Both the position numbers and the translations under genes were made by a program. Below the pieces are notes generated by a model that worked only from the letters and a program-made list of their open reading frames with translations, made no database searches and was not told the origin of the DNA. Below, one piece after another: positions 38,884 through 48,997 of a stretch of 64,000 nt of DNA. The stretch comes from Brucella cytisi (GTDB lineage Bacteria > Pseudomonadota > Alphaproteobacteria > Rhizobiales > Rhizobiaceae). Positions within the stretch are counted from its first letter, which is position 1. Every line of letters begins with the position of its first letter. Location: contig JAAVLQ010000001.1 of NCBI GenBank assembly GCA_012103075.1, positions 1,426,001 to 1,490,000 on the forward strand. Reading direction: 5' to 3'.

Positions 38884-40140
38884 TTGAAATTTGCGCATTC
38901 TACACACCGGACCACCGGCAGGTTTCTTTCAGGCAGCGTGGCTTTGCTTGCGCTTCTTGTCACGTCCTGCACGTCAACCGGTACAGGCCTTGACGGTAAG
39001 CCGCTCCAGATGACCTCTGCAACCGGTGGCTCCATGATTGCGGACACATTGCAAAGTGCCGCCGATCAGACAGCTGCCGCAGAAGCGACGGCTGCAACTC
39101 CGTCAACAGAAGAGAAAAAGGCCGAAGCCAAGCCGGGCGAAACTAAACCCGCCACAGTGGCTGAAGCGACAAACACCAATAATAAAGAGCAGGCAAAACC
39201 GGTCGAGACTGCAACTGCCACGGAACAACAGCCGGCACAGATAGCAGCCCTCGCCCCGCAGCAGCCGAAAAGTTCATCGCTTTTCGGCATGTTCGGTGGC
39301 AACAAGCCCGCTGAACCTGAACCTGCGCAAGCCGCAGAACAGCCTGCGGCAGCCGCTCCAGCTGAAACCGCGAAAAAGCAGCAGGAACCGGCAAAGGACG
39401 AAAAGCCTGCAGAAACACAGCAAACCGCAGCGGCAAAACCTGCCGAAGCTGAAAAGCCCGTTCAGGTCGCTTCATTGTTCGGCTCCACGAAGAGCGCTTA
39501 CGCCTCGCCGCAACGCCCAACGGCTTCGCAAGGCAGCATATCCCGACTTTTCTCGGACGAATCGGCCGGAAAACACTCAGACAGAACCGAAAACAAGAAG
39601 CTTGCTGTCGCCAAACCGGTTTCGCCATCTGCGAAGCATGAATACAATTATTCGCTGCCGGGCGTGCGCCCCAATGGCGGCGTTGAAATCAAGCATCGCA
39701 ACAGTCTTTATGACGATAGCGATATTGACGCGAACGAAGATGATGAATTTGCGAGCGTAACACTTGCTTCGGCTCCGGGTCTTGCCCGCCTTGCGCCCAA
39801 TGGCCTGAAAGTACAAAGACAGACCGTGGATGTTGCCTGTCTCAAGCCGCAACTCGTATCCATGCTGAAAACCATGGAGCGACATTTCCGCCGTCCGGTA
39901 ATGGTAACATCGGGCTATCGCAGCCCGTCCTATAACCGCAAGGTCAATGGTGCCCGCAAATCGCTCCATATGATTTGTGCAGCCGCAGATATTCAGATCG
40001 ACGGCGTTTCCAAGTGGGAAGTCGCTCGCTTCGCCGGGTCCATGTCGGGACGTGGCGGCGTGGGCACCTATTGCCACACGACTTCGGTTCACGTCGACGT
40101 TGGGCCGGAACGCGACTGGAACTGGCGCTGCAAGGGCTAA
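38884..40140 (+). CDS. Lipoprotein with C-terminal peptidase M15 (DUF882/YcbK-like) domain
   Basis: 418 residues from TTG at 38884 with CTGGAG upstream. Signal peptide and lipobox (LLVTSCTS). Residues 50-200 are a long Ala/Pro/Lys/Glu-rich linker of low complexity, likely crossing the periplasm or peptidoglycan. The C-terminal domain (about 300-418) has the metal-binding pattern of peptidase M15: VTSGYRSPSYNRKV, SLHMICAAADIQI and YCHTTSVHVDVG. Likely a cell-wall peptidase, exact bond unknown. Intact. Confidence 0.85.
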   Translation: MKFAHSTHRTTGRFLSGSVALLALLVTSCTSTGTGLDGKPLQMTSATGGSMIADTLQSAADQTAAAEATAATPSTEEKKAEAKPGETKPATVAEATNTNNKEQAKPVETATATEQQPAQIAALAPQQPKSSSLFGMFGGNKPAEPEPAQAAEQPAAAAPAETAKKQQEPAKDEKPAETQQTAAAKPAEAEKPVQVASLFGSTKSAYASPQRPTASQGSISRLFSDESAGKHSDRTENKKLAVAKPVSPSAKHEYNYSLPGVRPNGGVEIKHRNSLYDDSDIDANEDDEFASVTLASAPGLARLAPNGLKVQRQTVDVACLKPQLVSMLKTMERHFRRPVMVTSGYRSPSYNRKVNGARKSLHMICAAADIQIDGVSKWEVARFAGSMSGRGGVGTYCHTTSVHVDVGPERDWNWRCKG

Positions 40141-40165
40141 AAAGAGGCGTCCCAAGGATACACGG

Positions 40166-40194
40166 AAGCCGGATCATATGATCCGGCTTTTTCT
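40166..40194 (+). terminator. Rho-independent terminator after the M15-like gene
   Basis: Perfect palindrome aagccggatcatatgatccggctt followed by T5-C, 26 bp after the stop. Confidence 0.9.
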
Positions 40195-40294
40195 TTTGTC
40201 TTTATATTCAAGGAAATAAGGAATCCACCCGCCGAAGTTTTCCCCATTTTTGCAGTACATTCGATTTTTTTTTTCAGAAAAGTGTTTTTTGGGC

Positions 40295-40323
40295 TTGCGA
40301 GTCAGAACCTTCCTGAATATAAG
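40295..40323 (+). promoter_or_regulatory. Promoter of first tRNA-Glu gene
   Basis: TTGCGA, 17-bp spacer (40301-40317), TATAAG. The tRNA starts 18 bp later. Closely similar to the promoter of the second copy. Confidence 0.85.
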
Positions 40324-40340
40324 CCCACTCACACCAGCAG

Positions 40341-40415
40341 GCGCCCATCGTCTAGCGGTTAGGACAGCGCCCTTTCACGGCGCAGACAGGGGTTCGATTC
40401 CCCTTGGGCGTACCA
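40341..40415 (+). tRNA. tRNA-Glu (TTC), copy 1
   Basis: 75-nt cloverleaf with anticodon TTC in ccctttcacgg, T-arm aggggttcgattcccct and encoded CCA. A 7-bp inverted repeat (accagca at 40333 / tgctggt at 40417) brackets the gene, extending the acceptor stem in the precursor, and is followed by a T-rich run. Confidence 0.97.
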
Positions 40416-40515
40416 TTGCTGGTTTTTCTTTTTCCCTTATAATTCAATCCATTAGCGCCTGATTGGCGCCGTTTCGTGCTGCCTGAACTTATTCACAGAC
40501 AGGTGAAAAAGGGGC

Positions 40516-40544
40516 TTGCATGTCAGAAATTTCCTGACTATAAG
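40516..40544 (+). promoter_or_regulatory. Promoter of second tRNA-Glu gene
   Basis: TTGCAT, 17-bp spacer (40522-40538), TATAAG. The spacer itself is an imperfect palindrome gtcag-aaatttc-ctgac. Confidence 0.87.
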
Positions 40545-40560
40545 CGCCCCACACCAGCAG

Positions 40561-40635
40561 GCGCCCATCGTCTAGCGGTTAGGACAGCGCCCTTTCACGG
40601 CGCAGACAGGGGTTCGATTCCCCTTGGGCGTACCA
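40561..40635 (+). tRNA. tRNA-Glu (TTC), copy 2
   Basis: Identical in sequence to the copy 220 bp upstream, including the flanking accagca / tgctggt inverted repeat and the downstream T-rich run. Each copy has its own promoter, so they are separate transcription units. Confidence 0.97.
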
Positions 40636-40738
40636 TTGCTGGTTTTTCTTTTCCTTTAGAATTGACGCAAATATTACTGGCTGAATTGCCGGGATGCTGT
40701 TACGCGCCGGGCTGCAACCTTTTCGAAAGGACAGCATA

Positions 40739-41024
40739 ATGTCGAAAGCAACAGCAATCGTTCCCACCGCCCATGCCAGCCGCTACCTTCAGCAGCTCTG
40801 CAAACATTGGGCGCACAAATTCGCAGTCGAATTCACGCCGGAACACGGCACCATCGATCTCGGCGAGAATCGTCTCGTGATTCTCGATGCCGATGCGGAA
40901 AAAACTGACCACAACGGTTGAAACCTCGGAAGAAAACCTCGCTCGCCTCGAAGAGGTCGTGGCAAGTCACGTCGTCCGCTTCGCTTTCCGCGAGGAACTC
41001 GTCTTCAATTGGGTAAAACAGTAA
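40739..41024 (+). CDS. DUF2218 family protein
   Basis: 94 residues after removal of one extra A in the run at 40899-40904. Start MSKATAIVPTAHASRYLQQL, core KHWAHKFAVEFTPEHGTIDL, ending VRFAFREELVFNWVKQ. DUF2218 domains also occur fused to siderophore-interacting reductases, one of which is in this window at 51611-52713, suggesting a role in iron or siderophore handling. Soluble, function unproven. Confidence 0.85.
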
Positions 41025-41161
41025 CACAAGCGGGGCGGCGTTTACCCTATCTGTAAAAGCCCGCAAATTGCCCGGAATAGCCATTATCGCATCACAATCC
41101 GGGCAAATTCTCCCGCGAAATTCTTCCCAACTTCGAACAAGTGATTTGATGGGGACGAATA

Positions 41162-41275
41162 ATGACAAGCGAAACAAGAACCACCCTCACCTTTCTCGGC
41201 GCCGGCCTCGTTGCAGCTGCAATGGTTCTCGGTGCGGATATGAGCTGGGCCGACGTCGTTAAGGCGCTGTTCTAG
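41162..41275 (+). CDS. 37-residue single-helix membrane peptide
   Basis: ATG at 41162 with a GATGGGGAC stretch upstream, stop at 41273-41275. The sequence has a short polar start (MTSETRTT), one hydrophobic helix (LTFLGAGLVAAAMVLGADM) and a short tail. Not recognised. Coding is supported by the ribosome-site-like sequence and the clean helix; length limits certainty. Confidence 0.5.
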   Translation: MTSETRTTLTFLGAGLVAAAMVLGADMSWADVVKALF

Positions 41276-41360
41276 GCCAACTGCTCTCGTTCACTGACTA
41301 ATTTCGCAACGTAATCAGAAAAGCCTTTCGCGCACGCGCCGAACTACTCTAAATCGGCAC

Positions 41361-42060
41361 ATGATTTTTCAAACACCTTTGGTTACCGGCAGGCTGGAAC
41401 GCCGCTACAAAAGATTTCTGGCCGACGTCACACTTGACGATGGGCGCTTCATCACTGCTTCCGTGCCCAATACCGGTTCCATGCTCGGATTGACCGCTCC
41501 GGGTTCCCGCGTCTGGCTGAGTGTTTCGGATGCCCCTCACCGCAAATATGCCCATACGCTGCAGATCGTCGAAGCGGATAACACACTGGTCGGCGTGAAC
41601 ACCGGCTTGCCGAACAGGATCGCCGAAGAAGCAATCCTCAAGCGTCTTATTCCCGGCCTCGCAGGATATGCCAGCCTCAAGCGTGAACAGAAATATGGCC
41701 GCAACTCGCGCATCGACCTTTTGCTAGATGACGGCCCGCGCCAGCGAGCTTATGTCGAGGTCAAGAATGTACACTTTATTCGCACGCTCGGATTGGCGGA
41801 ATTCCCCGATACGGTGACGGCGCGAGGCGCAAAACATCTTGATGAACTCGTCGACGTTGTTGCCGCTGGTCATCGGGGCGTGATGCTGTTTATTATCCAG
41901 CGAAACGATTGCAGCAGATTCAGCATTTCGGGTGATCTTGACCCCCACTTACGCACGCGCTTTTGAACGTGCGCGTGCAAACGGGGTTGAGGCTTGGGCC
42001 GTTCGGTGCCACATAACGGACAAAAGCATTGATGCCAGTGAGCTGGTGCCAATTGAGTAG
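41361..42060 (+). CDS. sfsA: Sugar fermentation stimulation protein homolog SfsA
   Basis: 232 residues after removal of one extra C at 41942-41946. Typical SfsA sequence: [38 protein letters not shown] and [13 protein letters not shown]. The last three belong to a PD-(D/E)xK nuclease-like fold. SfsA is a conserved DNA-binding protein; its biochemical role is unsettled. It is followed by map 18 bp downstream. Confidence 0.93.
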
Positions 42061-42078
42061 ATTAAGACGGATCGAGTG

Positions 42079-42907
42079 ATGGTAACCTATATCGAAGCAA
42101 CAAGCGCACCCATGAAATATACGGGCCAGATCAGGCTCTATGGCCCCGAGGCTTTCGAGGGTATGCGCACGGTCTGCAACCTGACGGCACGCTGTCTCGA
42201 TGCCCTCAACGATATCGTCAAGCCGGGCGTGACCACCAATGAAATCGACCGCTTCGTGTTCGAGTTCGGCATGGATCACGGCGCGTTTCCGGCAACGCTG
42301 AACTATCGCGGCTACACGAAATCAACCTGCACGTCGATCAATCACGTCGTCTGCCATGGCATTCCGAACGAGAAGCCACTGCGCGAGGGTGATATCGTCA
42401 ATATCGACGTGACTTATCTCCTTGATGGCTGGCACGGCGATTCAAGCCGCATGTATGCGGTAGGCGAAATCAAGCGCGCCGCTGAGCGGCTGCTTGAAGT
42501 CACCTATGAAAGCCTTCTGCGTGGGATTGCCGCCGTAAAGCCTCGGCGTGAAAACCGGCGCTATCGGCGCCGCAATTCAGACTTTTGCCGAAGGCGAGCG
42601 CTGCTCCGTTGTGCGCGATTTCTGTGGTCACGGCGTAGGGCAGCTGTTCCATGATGCGCCGAATATCCTCCATTACGGCACGCCGAATGAAGGTGTCGAG
42701 ATCAAGGAAGGCATGATCTTCACGATCGAGCCGATGATCAATCTCGGCAAGCCGCACGTGAAGGTTCTCGCCGACGGCTGGACCGCGGTTACCAGAGACC
42801 GTTCGCTGACGGCACAGTATGAACATACGGTGGGTGTTACGAAGGATGGCTGCGAGATATTTACACTCTCTCCGGCCAATGTCTTCGGCCCATCTTCCAT
42901 GAGATAA
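42079..42907 (+). CDS. map: Type I methionine aminopeptidase
   Basis: Removes the initiator methionine from nascent proteins; essential. 275 residues after repair. Metal ligands are in place: Asp in VNIDVTYLLDGWHGDSS (two), His in GHGVGQLFHDAPNILHY, Glu in FTIEPMINLG and in AQYEHTVGV. The frame gains a base at 42541-42546, where Lys-Pro-Gly-Val implies CCTGG and the read is CCTCGG. The start at 42079 is ATG; an overlapping GTG lies at 42076. Likely operon sfsA-map-radC. Confidence 0.95.
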
Positions 42908-42965
42908 CGGCGAAGAGATATCGCCTCGATAATTGTCTGGTCTGTTTTGCGGGGGTTTAAACAGG

Positions 42966-43715
42966 ATGGCAAAGAGCAAGAATGAGCCGGGTAACACTGA
43001 GTTGCCCGGGTTCAGTGATACACTTCAACTGACGCCGAAGATCGACAAGCCGCATTATGCCGGGCATCGTGATCGTCTCAAACAGCGCTTTCGAGATACT
43101 CCCGATGCGCTGGCGGACTATGAACTGCTCGAAATGTTGTTGTTTCGCGCCATTCGCCGCGCCGACACCAAACCGCTCGCCAAAGCTCTGCTGATGCGGT
43201 TCGGCTCGATTGCCGAAGTACTGGCCGCCCCCGAAAAGCTAATTGCCGAAGTTCCCGGCGCCGGTCCTACTGTGGCGCATGAACTCAAGCTTGTAGAGGC
43301 TGTCGCCAAGCGAAGTGCGCGCAGCACCGTCATGGAGCGCGAAGTACTTGGCTCTTGGAATAAGGTGATCGAATATTGCACCGCGGCCATGGCTTACGAG
43401 ACCCGCGAGCAGTTCCGCATCCTATTTCTCGACAAGAAGAACAAACTGATTGCCGATGAAGTCCAGCAGACGGGCACGGTGGACCACACGCCGGTCTATC
43501 CGCGCGAAGTGGTCAAACGGGCTCTGGAACTCTCCGCCACCGCCATTATTCTGGTCCACAACCATCCTTCCGGTGATCCCACACCAACGCGCGCCGACAT
43601 CGATATGACCAAGCAGCTCGTCAACGCTGCCAAAGCACTCAACATCACGGTGCATGATCATATCATTGTCGGAAAGCACGGCCATGCCAGCTTCCGTGGA
43701 CTGGGATTGATCTAA
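42966..43715 (+). CDS. radC: RadC family JAB-domain protein
   Basis: 249 residues, intact. N-terminal UPF0758 helical part ([36 protein letters not shown]) and C-terminal MPN/JAB domain with the metalloprotease-type motif [14 protein letters not shown] plus Glu in [13 protein letters not shown]. Role in repair is disputed in the family. Start MAKSKNEPG at 42966. Follows map by 58 bp. Confidence 0.93.
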   Translation: MAKSKNEPGNTELPGFSDTLQLTPKIDKPHYAGHRDRLKQRFRDTPDALADYELLEMLLFRAIRRADTKPLAKALLMRFGSIAEVLAAPEKLIAEVPGAGPTVAHELKLVEAVAKRSARSTVMEREVLGSWNKVIEYCTAAMAYETREQFRILFLDKKNKLIADEVQQTGTVDHTPVYPREVVKRALELSATAIILVHNHPSGDPTPTRADIDMTKQLVNAAKALNITVHDHIIVGKHGHASFRGLGLI

Positions 43716-43923
43716 CAAAAATTTCCGCATCCAGCAGTTACCGATTGTTAAGCATAGCGCGAAGAATGGTTGCGCATTGCATGGAAATCGCTCGAATTTT
43801 CTTAAATTTGGACACAATCAGAGGTGAGACGAGAGCCAGTTCGAAGGCACGGCCTTTCGATGGGTATAATGAATTCAGGCATGTTTCCCGCCAGCGTTTC
43901 CAGACGGGAAAATCGGAGTAAAA

Positions 43924-44563
43924 ATGTTGAAGCGTTCTATCACCGCAGTGGCGCTGGGCGCCGCAATCGTTGCTTTTGCTGGTTCGGCTTTCGCTGCCGA
44001 CATGATGGGAGCAACCGACTATTCCTATAATGATCCTGTCGCCGCAGGCCCGCATGACTGGTCCGGCAACTATGTTGGCGCACAGGTCGGCGCTTCTTCG
44101 TCCGTGGTCCCCGGTCCTTTCACCAACCGCACTGGTGCTCTTGGCGGCGTTGTCGTGGGCAAAAACATGCAGAGCGGCAATGTCGTGTTTGGCGGAGAAC
44201 TCGAAGGAAACTTCGCCGAAGCCGAACATCGCATCGGCAATGGCGGCAGCCTTCAGCAGTCATGGAACGGCAATGCCAAGGGCAAGGTCGGCTATGCTTT
44301 CGACAAGACGCTCGTTTACGGCACGGCTGGTTACGGCGTGACCCGCTTCAAGGCCAAGGACAACACCACCTCGGCTCCGGGCTGGGAAGGTGGCGCACTG
44401 GTTGGCGCTGGCGTTGAACAGGCCCCTGAGCGGCCCGCTTTCCGTAAAGGCCGAATATGACTTCCAGCGCTTCAACGACGTGAAGTCCCGCGTCAACGGC
44501 GTGGAGCAGCGCAACAATCTGAAGAACCATTCGATCAAGGCCGGTCTGAACTACAAGTTCTAG
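43924..44563 (+). CDS. Outer-membrane beta-barrel protein, Omp25/Omp31 family
   Basis: 212 residues after removal of one extra C near 44423-44426. Signal peptide (AVALGAAIVAFAGSAFA), then alternating strands typical of the Brucella Omp25/Omp31 group: HDWSGNYVGAQVG, GKVGYAFDKTLVYGTAGYG, VKAEYDFQRFNDV, ending SIKAGLNYKF with the terminal Phe needed by the BAM machine. It is probably a minor paralogue. Ended by a strong terminator. Confidence 0.87.
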
Positions 44564-44624
44564 GCCTCGTGATCCGATGCGAAACTTCATTCTGTTTTAG
44601 CATCAAGCAATTCTGCATTTAGAC

Positions 44625-44660
44625 AAAGGGCTGCGCTTCATAGCGCAGCCCTTTCGTTTT
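44625..44660 (+). terminator. Rho-independent terminator after omp gene
   Basis: 12-bp perfect stem aaagggctgcgc / gcgcagcccttt with a 6-nt loop, then cgtttt. Confidence 0.88.
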
Positions 44661-44885
44661 GCATAAATTTATCTTCATTTCGCAGTCTGACTACGTCATT
44701 CGATGGCTTGACTCCGACAGGCACTAACCGATTATAAATTGGTAGTGGAAGTGCGGGGAACAATAAGAGCGAAAAGCTCAACCACCATATCGGGAGGTTA
44801 TCTTACCTTGCCGTGTTGTCTCCTCGCGCCTGAACACTTGATATGTGGCTCTGCTGTCGCAGACCATGCAGTCAGGAATGAAAGA
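44661..44885. other. Upstream region of the dipeptidase operon
   Basis: 225 bp without a gene. Presumably carries the dipeptidase-dpp promoter; no box assigned. Confidence 0.35.
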
Positions 44886-45943
44886 ATGCAGCGCGTTTTT
44901 GACGGACACAACGATGTCCTTCTGCGGCTTTGGGAAAATGCCCGCAAGGGCCAAGACCCGATCAAGGAATTTATCGACGGGACGGATATCGGCCATATCG
45001 ATCTGCCCCGTTCGCGCAAAGGCGGTCTCGCCGGTGGAGTATGCGCCATCTACATACCTTCGGGCGAGCATATCGAACTGGGCAAGCCGGATGCCAATGG
45101 CCACTACGAAACGCCGCTTTCAGTGCCGCTGGAACGTAGTTCCTCCCTCGACATAGCTCTCGAAATCGCAGCCATCGCGTTGAAGCTGGAAGCTGCCGGG
45201 GGCTGGAAGCTCTGCCGCAACGGTCGTGAACTCGATGAAACGCTGAACAGCGACACATTCGCCGCCGTGCTGCACATGGAAGGCTGCGAAGCCATCGATG
45301 CCGATCTGGCTGCTCTTGAGGTCTTTTATGCTGCCGGCTTGCGTTCACTCGGACCGGTTTGGAGCCGCAACAACGTTTTCGCTCACGGTGTTCCATTCGC
45401 ATATCCGATGGGCCCCGATACCGGCCCCGCTTGACCGATGCAGGCAAGCGCCCGGTCAAAGCGTGCAACACCAAGGGCATTCTGATCGACCCGGCGCATA
45501 TCACCGAAAAAGGTTTCTGGGATGTGGCCAAACTGAGCGATCAGCCGCTGGTCGCCAGCCATTCCAACGCACACGCCCTCACCCCCGTCGCCCGCAACCT
45601 GACCGACCGTCAGCTTGATGCGATCCGCGAGAGCAAGGGTCTTGCCGGACTGAACTACGCCACGACAATGCTGCGCGCGGACGGCAAGGAAGACGCCAAC
45701 ACGCCGCTGTCCGATGTAGTTCGCCACGTGGATTACATGGTTGAACGCATGGGCATCGACTGCGTAGCGCTCGGTTCGGACTATGACGGCGCAACAATTC
45801 CAGCCGAAATCGGCGATGCCGCAGGCACGCAAAACCTTGTCGATGCACTGCGAAAAGCGGGCTATAGTGAACAAGAGCTAGCAAAACTTTGCCGTGACAA
45901 TTGGGTACGGGTTCTGAAACAGGCTTGGCACGAAGCGGCCTGA
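44886..45943 (+). CDS. Membrane dipeptidase (peptidase M19, renal dipeptidase family)
   Basis: Zinc dipeptidase, 352 residues after repair. Metal ligands: HxD in FDGHNDVLLRL, bridging Glu in LHMEGCEAID, His in ASHSNAHAL and Asp in LGSDYDGATI. At 45425-45429 the expected Gly-Pro-Gly-Leu (CCTGG) reads CCCCG with a lost base. At 45451-45455 and 45490-45494, Leu codons within CCTGG read Pro (CCCGG). All three are CCWGG lesions in 70 bp. No signal peptide, so cytoplasmic. M19 enzymes can cleave D-amino-acid dipeptides. Confidence 0.92.
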
Positions 45944-45948
45944 TCTGG

Positions 45949-45995
45949 TGCGCATCCCGAAAAGTGTGAAATGGTTTTCGGAATAAAATGTGCGA
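45949..45995. repeat. Dispersed intergenic palindromic repeat, copy 5
   Basis: gtgcgcatcccgaaaagtg ... tggttttcggaataaaatgtgcg. Sits between the dipeptidase and the substrate-binding gene. Confidence 0.72.
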
Positions 45996-46045
45996 AAAAA
46001 CAAAGACAAAATCCCAAACAAAATCATAGGAAGGGGACTCTCAAC

Positions 46046-47675
46046 ATGATGCATTTCGGACGTTTTCGTATTCTGGCGGCGGGTGCAGCACTTGCCGCGG
46101 TACTGGCCGCAAATCCAGCCCGGTCGGCCACGCCAGCCGACACGCTGGTTCAGGCATGGGCCATCGATGACACGATCACGCTGGACCCGGCAGAATCTTT
46201 CGAACTGAGCCCGGCCGAATTCATCGGCAACGCTTATGACATGCTCGTTCGCCTCGATATCAACGACACGTCGAAAGTCATACCGGCGTCGCCGAAAGCT
46301 GGACTGTTTCCGACGATGGTCTCACCTATACATTCAAGCTGAAGAAGGACATCAAGTTCGCTTCCGGCAACCCGATAACGTCTGCCGACGTGGCTTATTC
46401 TTTCGAACGCGCTGTGCGTCTCGACAAGAGCCCGGCTTTCATCCTGACCCAGTTCGGCCTGACCAAGGATAACGTCAACGAAAAGGCGAAAGCCGTAGAC
46501 GACACTACCTTCGTCTTCACCGTCGACAAGCCATATGCGCCAAGCTTTGTGCTGAACTGCCTGACCGCGACCGTTACTGCCGTCGTCGACAAGAAGCTCC
46601 TCGAAGAACACGCCGAGAAGGTTACGCCGACCGACGACTACAAATACGACACCGACTATGCCAACGCATGGCTTAAGACCAAGTCGGCAGGCTCGGGCCC
46701 GTTCACGATCCGCGAATGGCGCGCCAATGAAGTCGTTATTCTGGAACGCAACGACAATTTCTACGGCGAAAAGGCAAAGCTCAAGCGCGTTTTCTATCGT
46801 CACGTCAAGGAAAGCGCGACGCAACGCCTGATGCTTGAATCCGGCGATGTCGATGTGGCACGCAATCTGGAACCGGGCGACTATGAAGCCGTTCTGAAGA
46901 ACGACAAGCTGACGACCGCCAGCGCTGCCAAGGGCACGGTCTATTACATCAGCCTCAACCAGAAGAACGAAAAACCGCCAAGCCGGAAGTTCGCGAAGCG
47001 TTCAAATATCTGGTCGATTATGATGCAATCGGTTCGACCCTCATCAAGGGCATCGGTGAAATCCGCCAGACCTATCAGGCAAAGGGCGTTCTTGGTTCTC
47101 TCGATGCTGCACCCTACAAGCTCGACGTCGCCAAGGCGAAGGAACTGCTCGCCAAGGCAGGCCTGAAGGATGGTCTCTCAGTCACGTTCGACGTCCGTAA
47201 CGGTCAGCCGGTCACCGGCATTGCCGAATCCTTCCAGCAGACCGCTGCTCAGGCTGGCGTGAAGATCGAAATCATCCCCGGCGACGGCAAGCAGACGCTG
47301 ACCAAGTATCGTGCCCGTAACCACGACATGTATATCGGCCAGTGGGGCATGGACTATTGGGATCCGAATTCCAATGCCGAAGCTTTCACCAGCAACCCGG
47401 ATAACAGCGACGACGCATCGACCAAAACGCTTGCATGGCGCAACGCACGGGACATTCCTGAGCTGACCAAGCAGACGCAGGCAGCTCTTCTGGAACGCGA
47501 TAACGACAAGCGTGCTGAACAGTACAAGAAGCTTCAGCAGGAAGCTCTCGACCAGAGCCCGTTCGTCATGCTGTTCCAGCAGGTTGAAGTTGCCGGCATT
47601 GGCGGCAACGTGAAGGGCTACAAGCTCGGCCCGACATTCGACTCCAACTTCACGGCGACCGTTAGCAAGGAATAG
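46046..47675 (+). CDS. ABC transporter periplasmic peptide-binding protein (SBP_bac_5, DppA/OppA type)
   Basis: 543 residues after repair. Signal peptide (RILAAGAALAAVLAANPARS), then family-5 landmarks: TYTFKLKKDIKFASGNPITS, ADVAYSFERAV, GPFTIREWRANEVVILERND, MYIGQWGMDYWDPNS. Two lost bases: at 46283-46286, where Ile-Pro-Gly-Val implies CCTGG and reads CCGG, and at 46973-46977, where a Leu-Ala (likely CCTGG) reads CCG. Start preceded by AGGAAGGGG. First gene of the transporter, 102 bp after the dipeptidase. Confidence 0.92.
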
Positions 47676-47735
47676 TCGGCCACGCTTTAGCGCACAAACT
47701 CTTCAAGCGCTGAACCGGCTTAAAAACAAAAGGAT

Positions 47736-47850
47736 GGAGCGGTTTTCTGAATCAAAAAGGAAAGCCGCTCCAGAGCATTTCCAGCGAACCTGTTTCGCGT
47801 CGGGGAATGCGTCACAACAGGAAATGGAACGGCTCATCGAAACCGTTCTA
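47736..47850. repeat. Dispersed intergenic palindromic repeat, copy 6, between binding protein and permease
   Basis: Inverted repeat ggagcggttttct (47736) / agccgctcc (47763) followed by gagcatttccagcgaacctgtttcgcg, similar to the tail of the copy at 14121. Hairpins here may end or stabilise the abundant binding-protein message relative to the permease genes. Confidence 0.68.
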
Positions 47851-47975
47851 GGGCTTTTCAAGCAAAGATGACTGAGGCTTCAGACCATAACCTGTTCTGA
47901 AATGCTCTCATTGTCGGAAGCGGTCAAAACATTGAGCAACACTGGAACCACCAAAAGGTAAGGCGAGCGCCACAG

Positions 47976-48997
47976 CGTTCAACGGTCCTTGCCGCGTCGT
48001 TAGCCAGTTTTCTGGTCATCGTCGTCACGACCTATCTGGGCCTTCTGGCCGTCACATTCTTTATCGGCCGTGTGGTGCCGATCGACCCCGTGCTTGCCAT
48101 CGTTGGCGACCGCGCTCCTGCGCATGTCGTGGCGCGCGTGCGGGAAGAAATGGGCTTCAACCTGCCCTATTACCAGCAGTTCTATCTTTATGTTAAGGGC
48201 GTGCTACAGGGCGATTTCGGCACTTCGGTACTGACGACCAATCCGGTCATGACCGACATTCGCCGCGTTTTTCCCGCGACCATGGAACTCGCTACCGTCG
48301 GCACCATCATCGGCGCTTTGTTCGGCATTCCGCTCGGCGTTCTCGCCGCCGTGAAGCGTGGTAGCCTTATCGACCAGATTGTGCGCGTGATCGGCCTCGT
48401 TGGCTATTCGGTGCCGATCTTCTGGCTCGGTATGCTGGCACTTCTGATCTTCTATGCGCGGCTCGGCTGGACCTCGGGTCCCGGACGTATCGACATCACA
48501 TTCGAATACACGTTCACGCCGATCACCGGTTTCTACCTGATCGACGCGATCATCCAGCGCGACTGGCCAGCTCTCAAGGATATCGTCTCCCACCTTATCC
48601 TGCCGTCGGCTTTGCTCGGCTATTTCTCCTTAGCCTATATCAGCCGCATGACCCGTTCCTTCATGCTCAATGAGCTGGAACAGGAATATATCGTTGCTGC
48701 TCGTGCCAAGGGTATTTCGGAAACCCGCATCATCTGGGGCCATGCGCTGCGCAATGCCGCCGTCCCGCTCGTGACAGTGATTGCGCTTTCCTATGCCGGT
48801 CTTCTGGAAGGTTCAGTTCTGACCGAAACCATCTTCTCTGGCCGGGTCTCGGACTCTACATCACCAATTCACTCCAAAACGCTGATATGAATGCCGTTCT
48901 CGGTGGCACAATCGTTATCGGGTCGGTCTTTATCGCGCTCAACCTCGTGTCCGATCTTCTCTATCGGGTTCTCGATCCAAGGACGCGCGTACGATGA
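47976..48997 (+). CDS. ABC transporter permease, DppB family
   Basis: Inner-membrane permease with six helices (ASFLVIVVTTYLGLLAVTFF, VPIFWLGMLALLIFYA). The conserved EAA loop is VAARAKGISETRI. Near 48838-48841 the expected Phe-Ser-Trp-Pro-Gly (tcctgg) has lost a C of CCTGG. The repaired end is YRVLDPRTRVR, its stop overlapping the next start (ATGA). The N-terminus is uncertain: coding runs back past 48072 to about 47976 (RSTVLAASL) but no ATG or GTG is in frame there, so the start codon itself may be miscalled. Confidence 0.88.
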
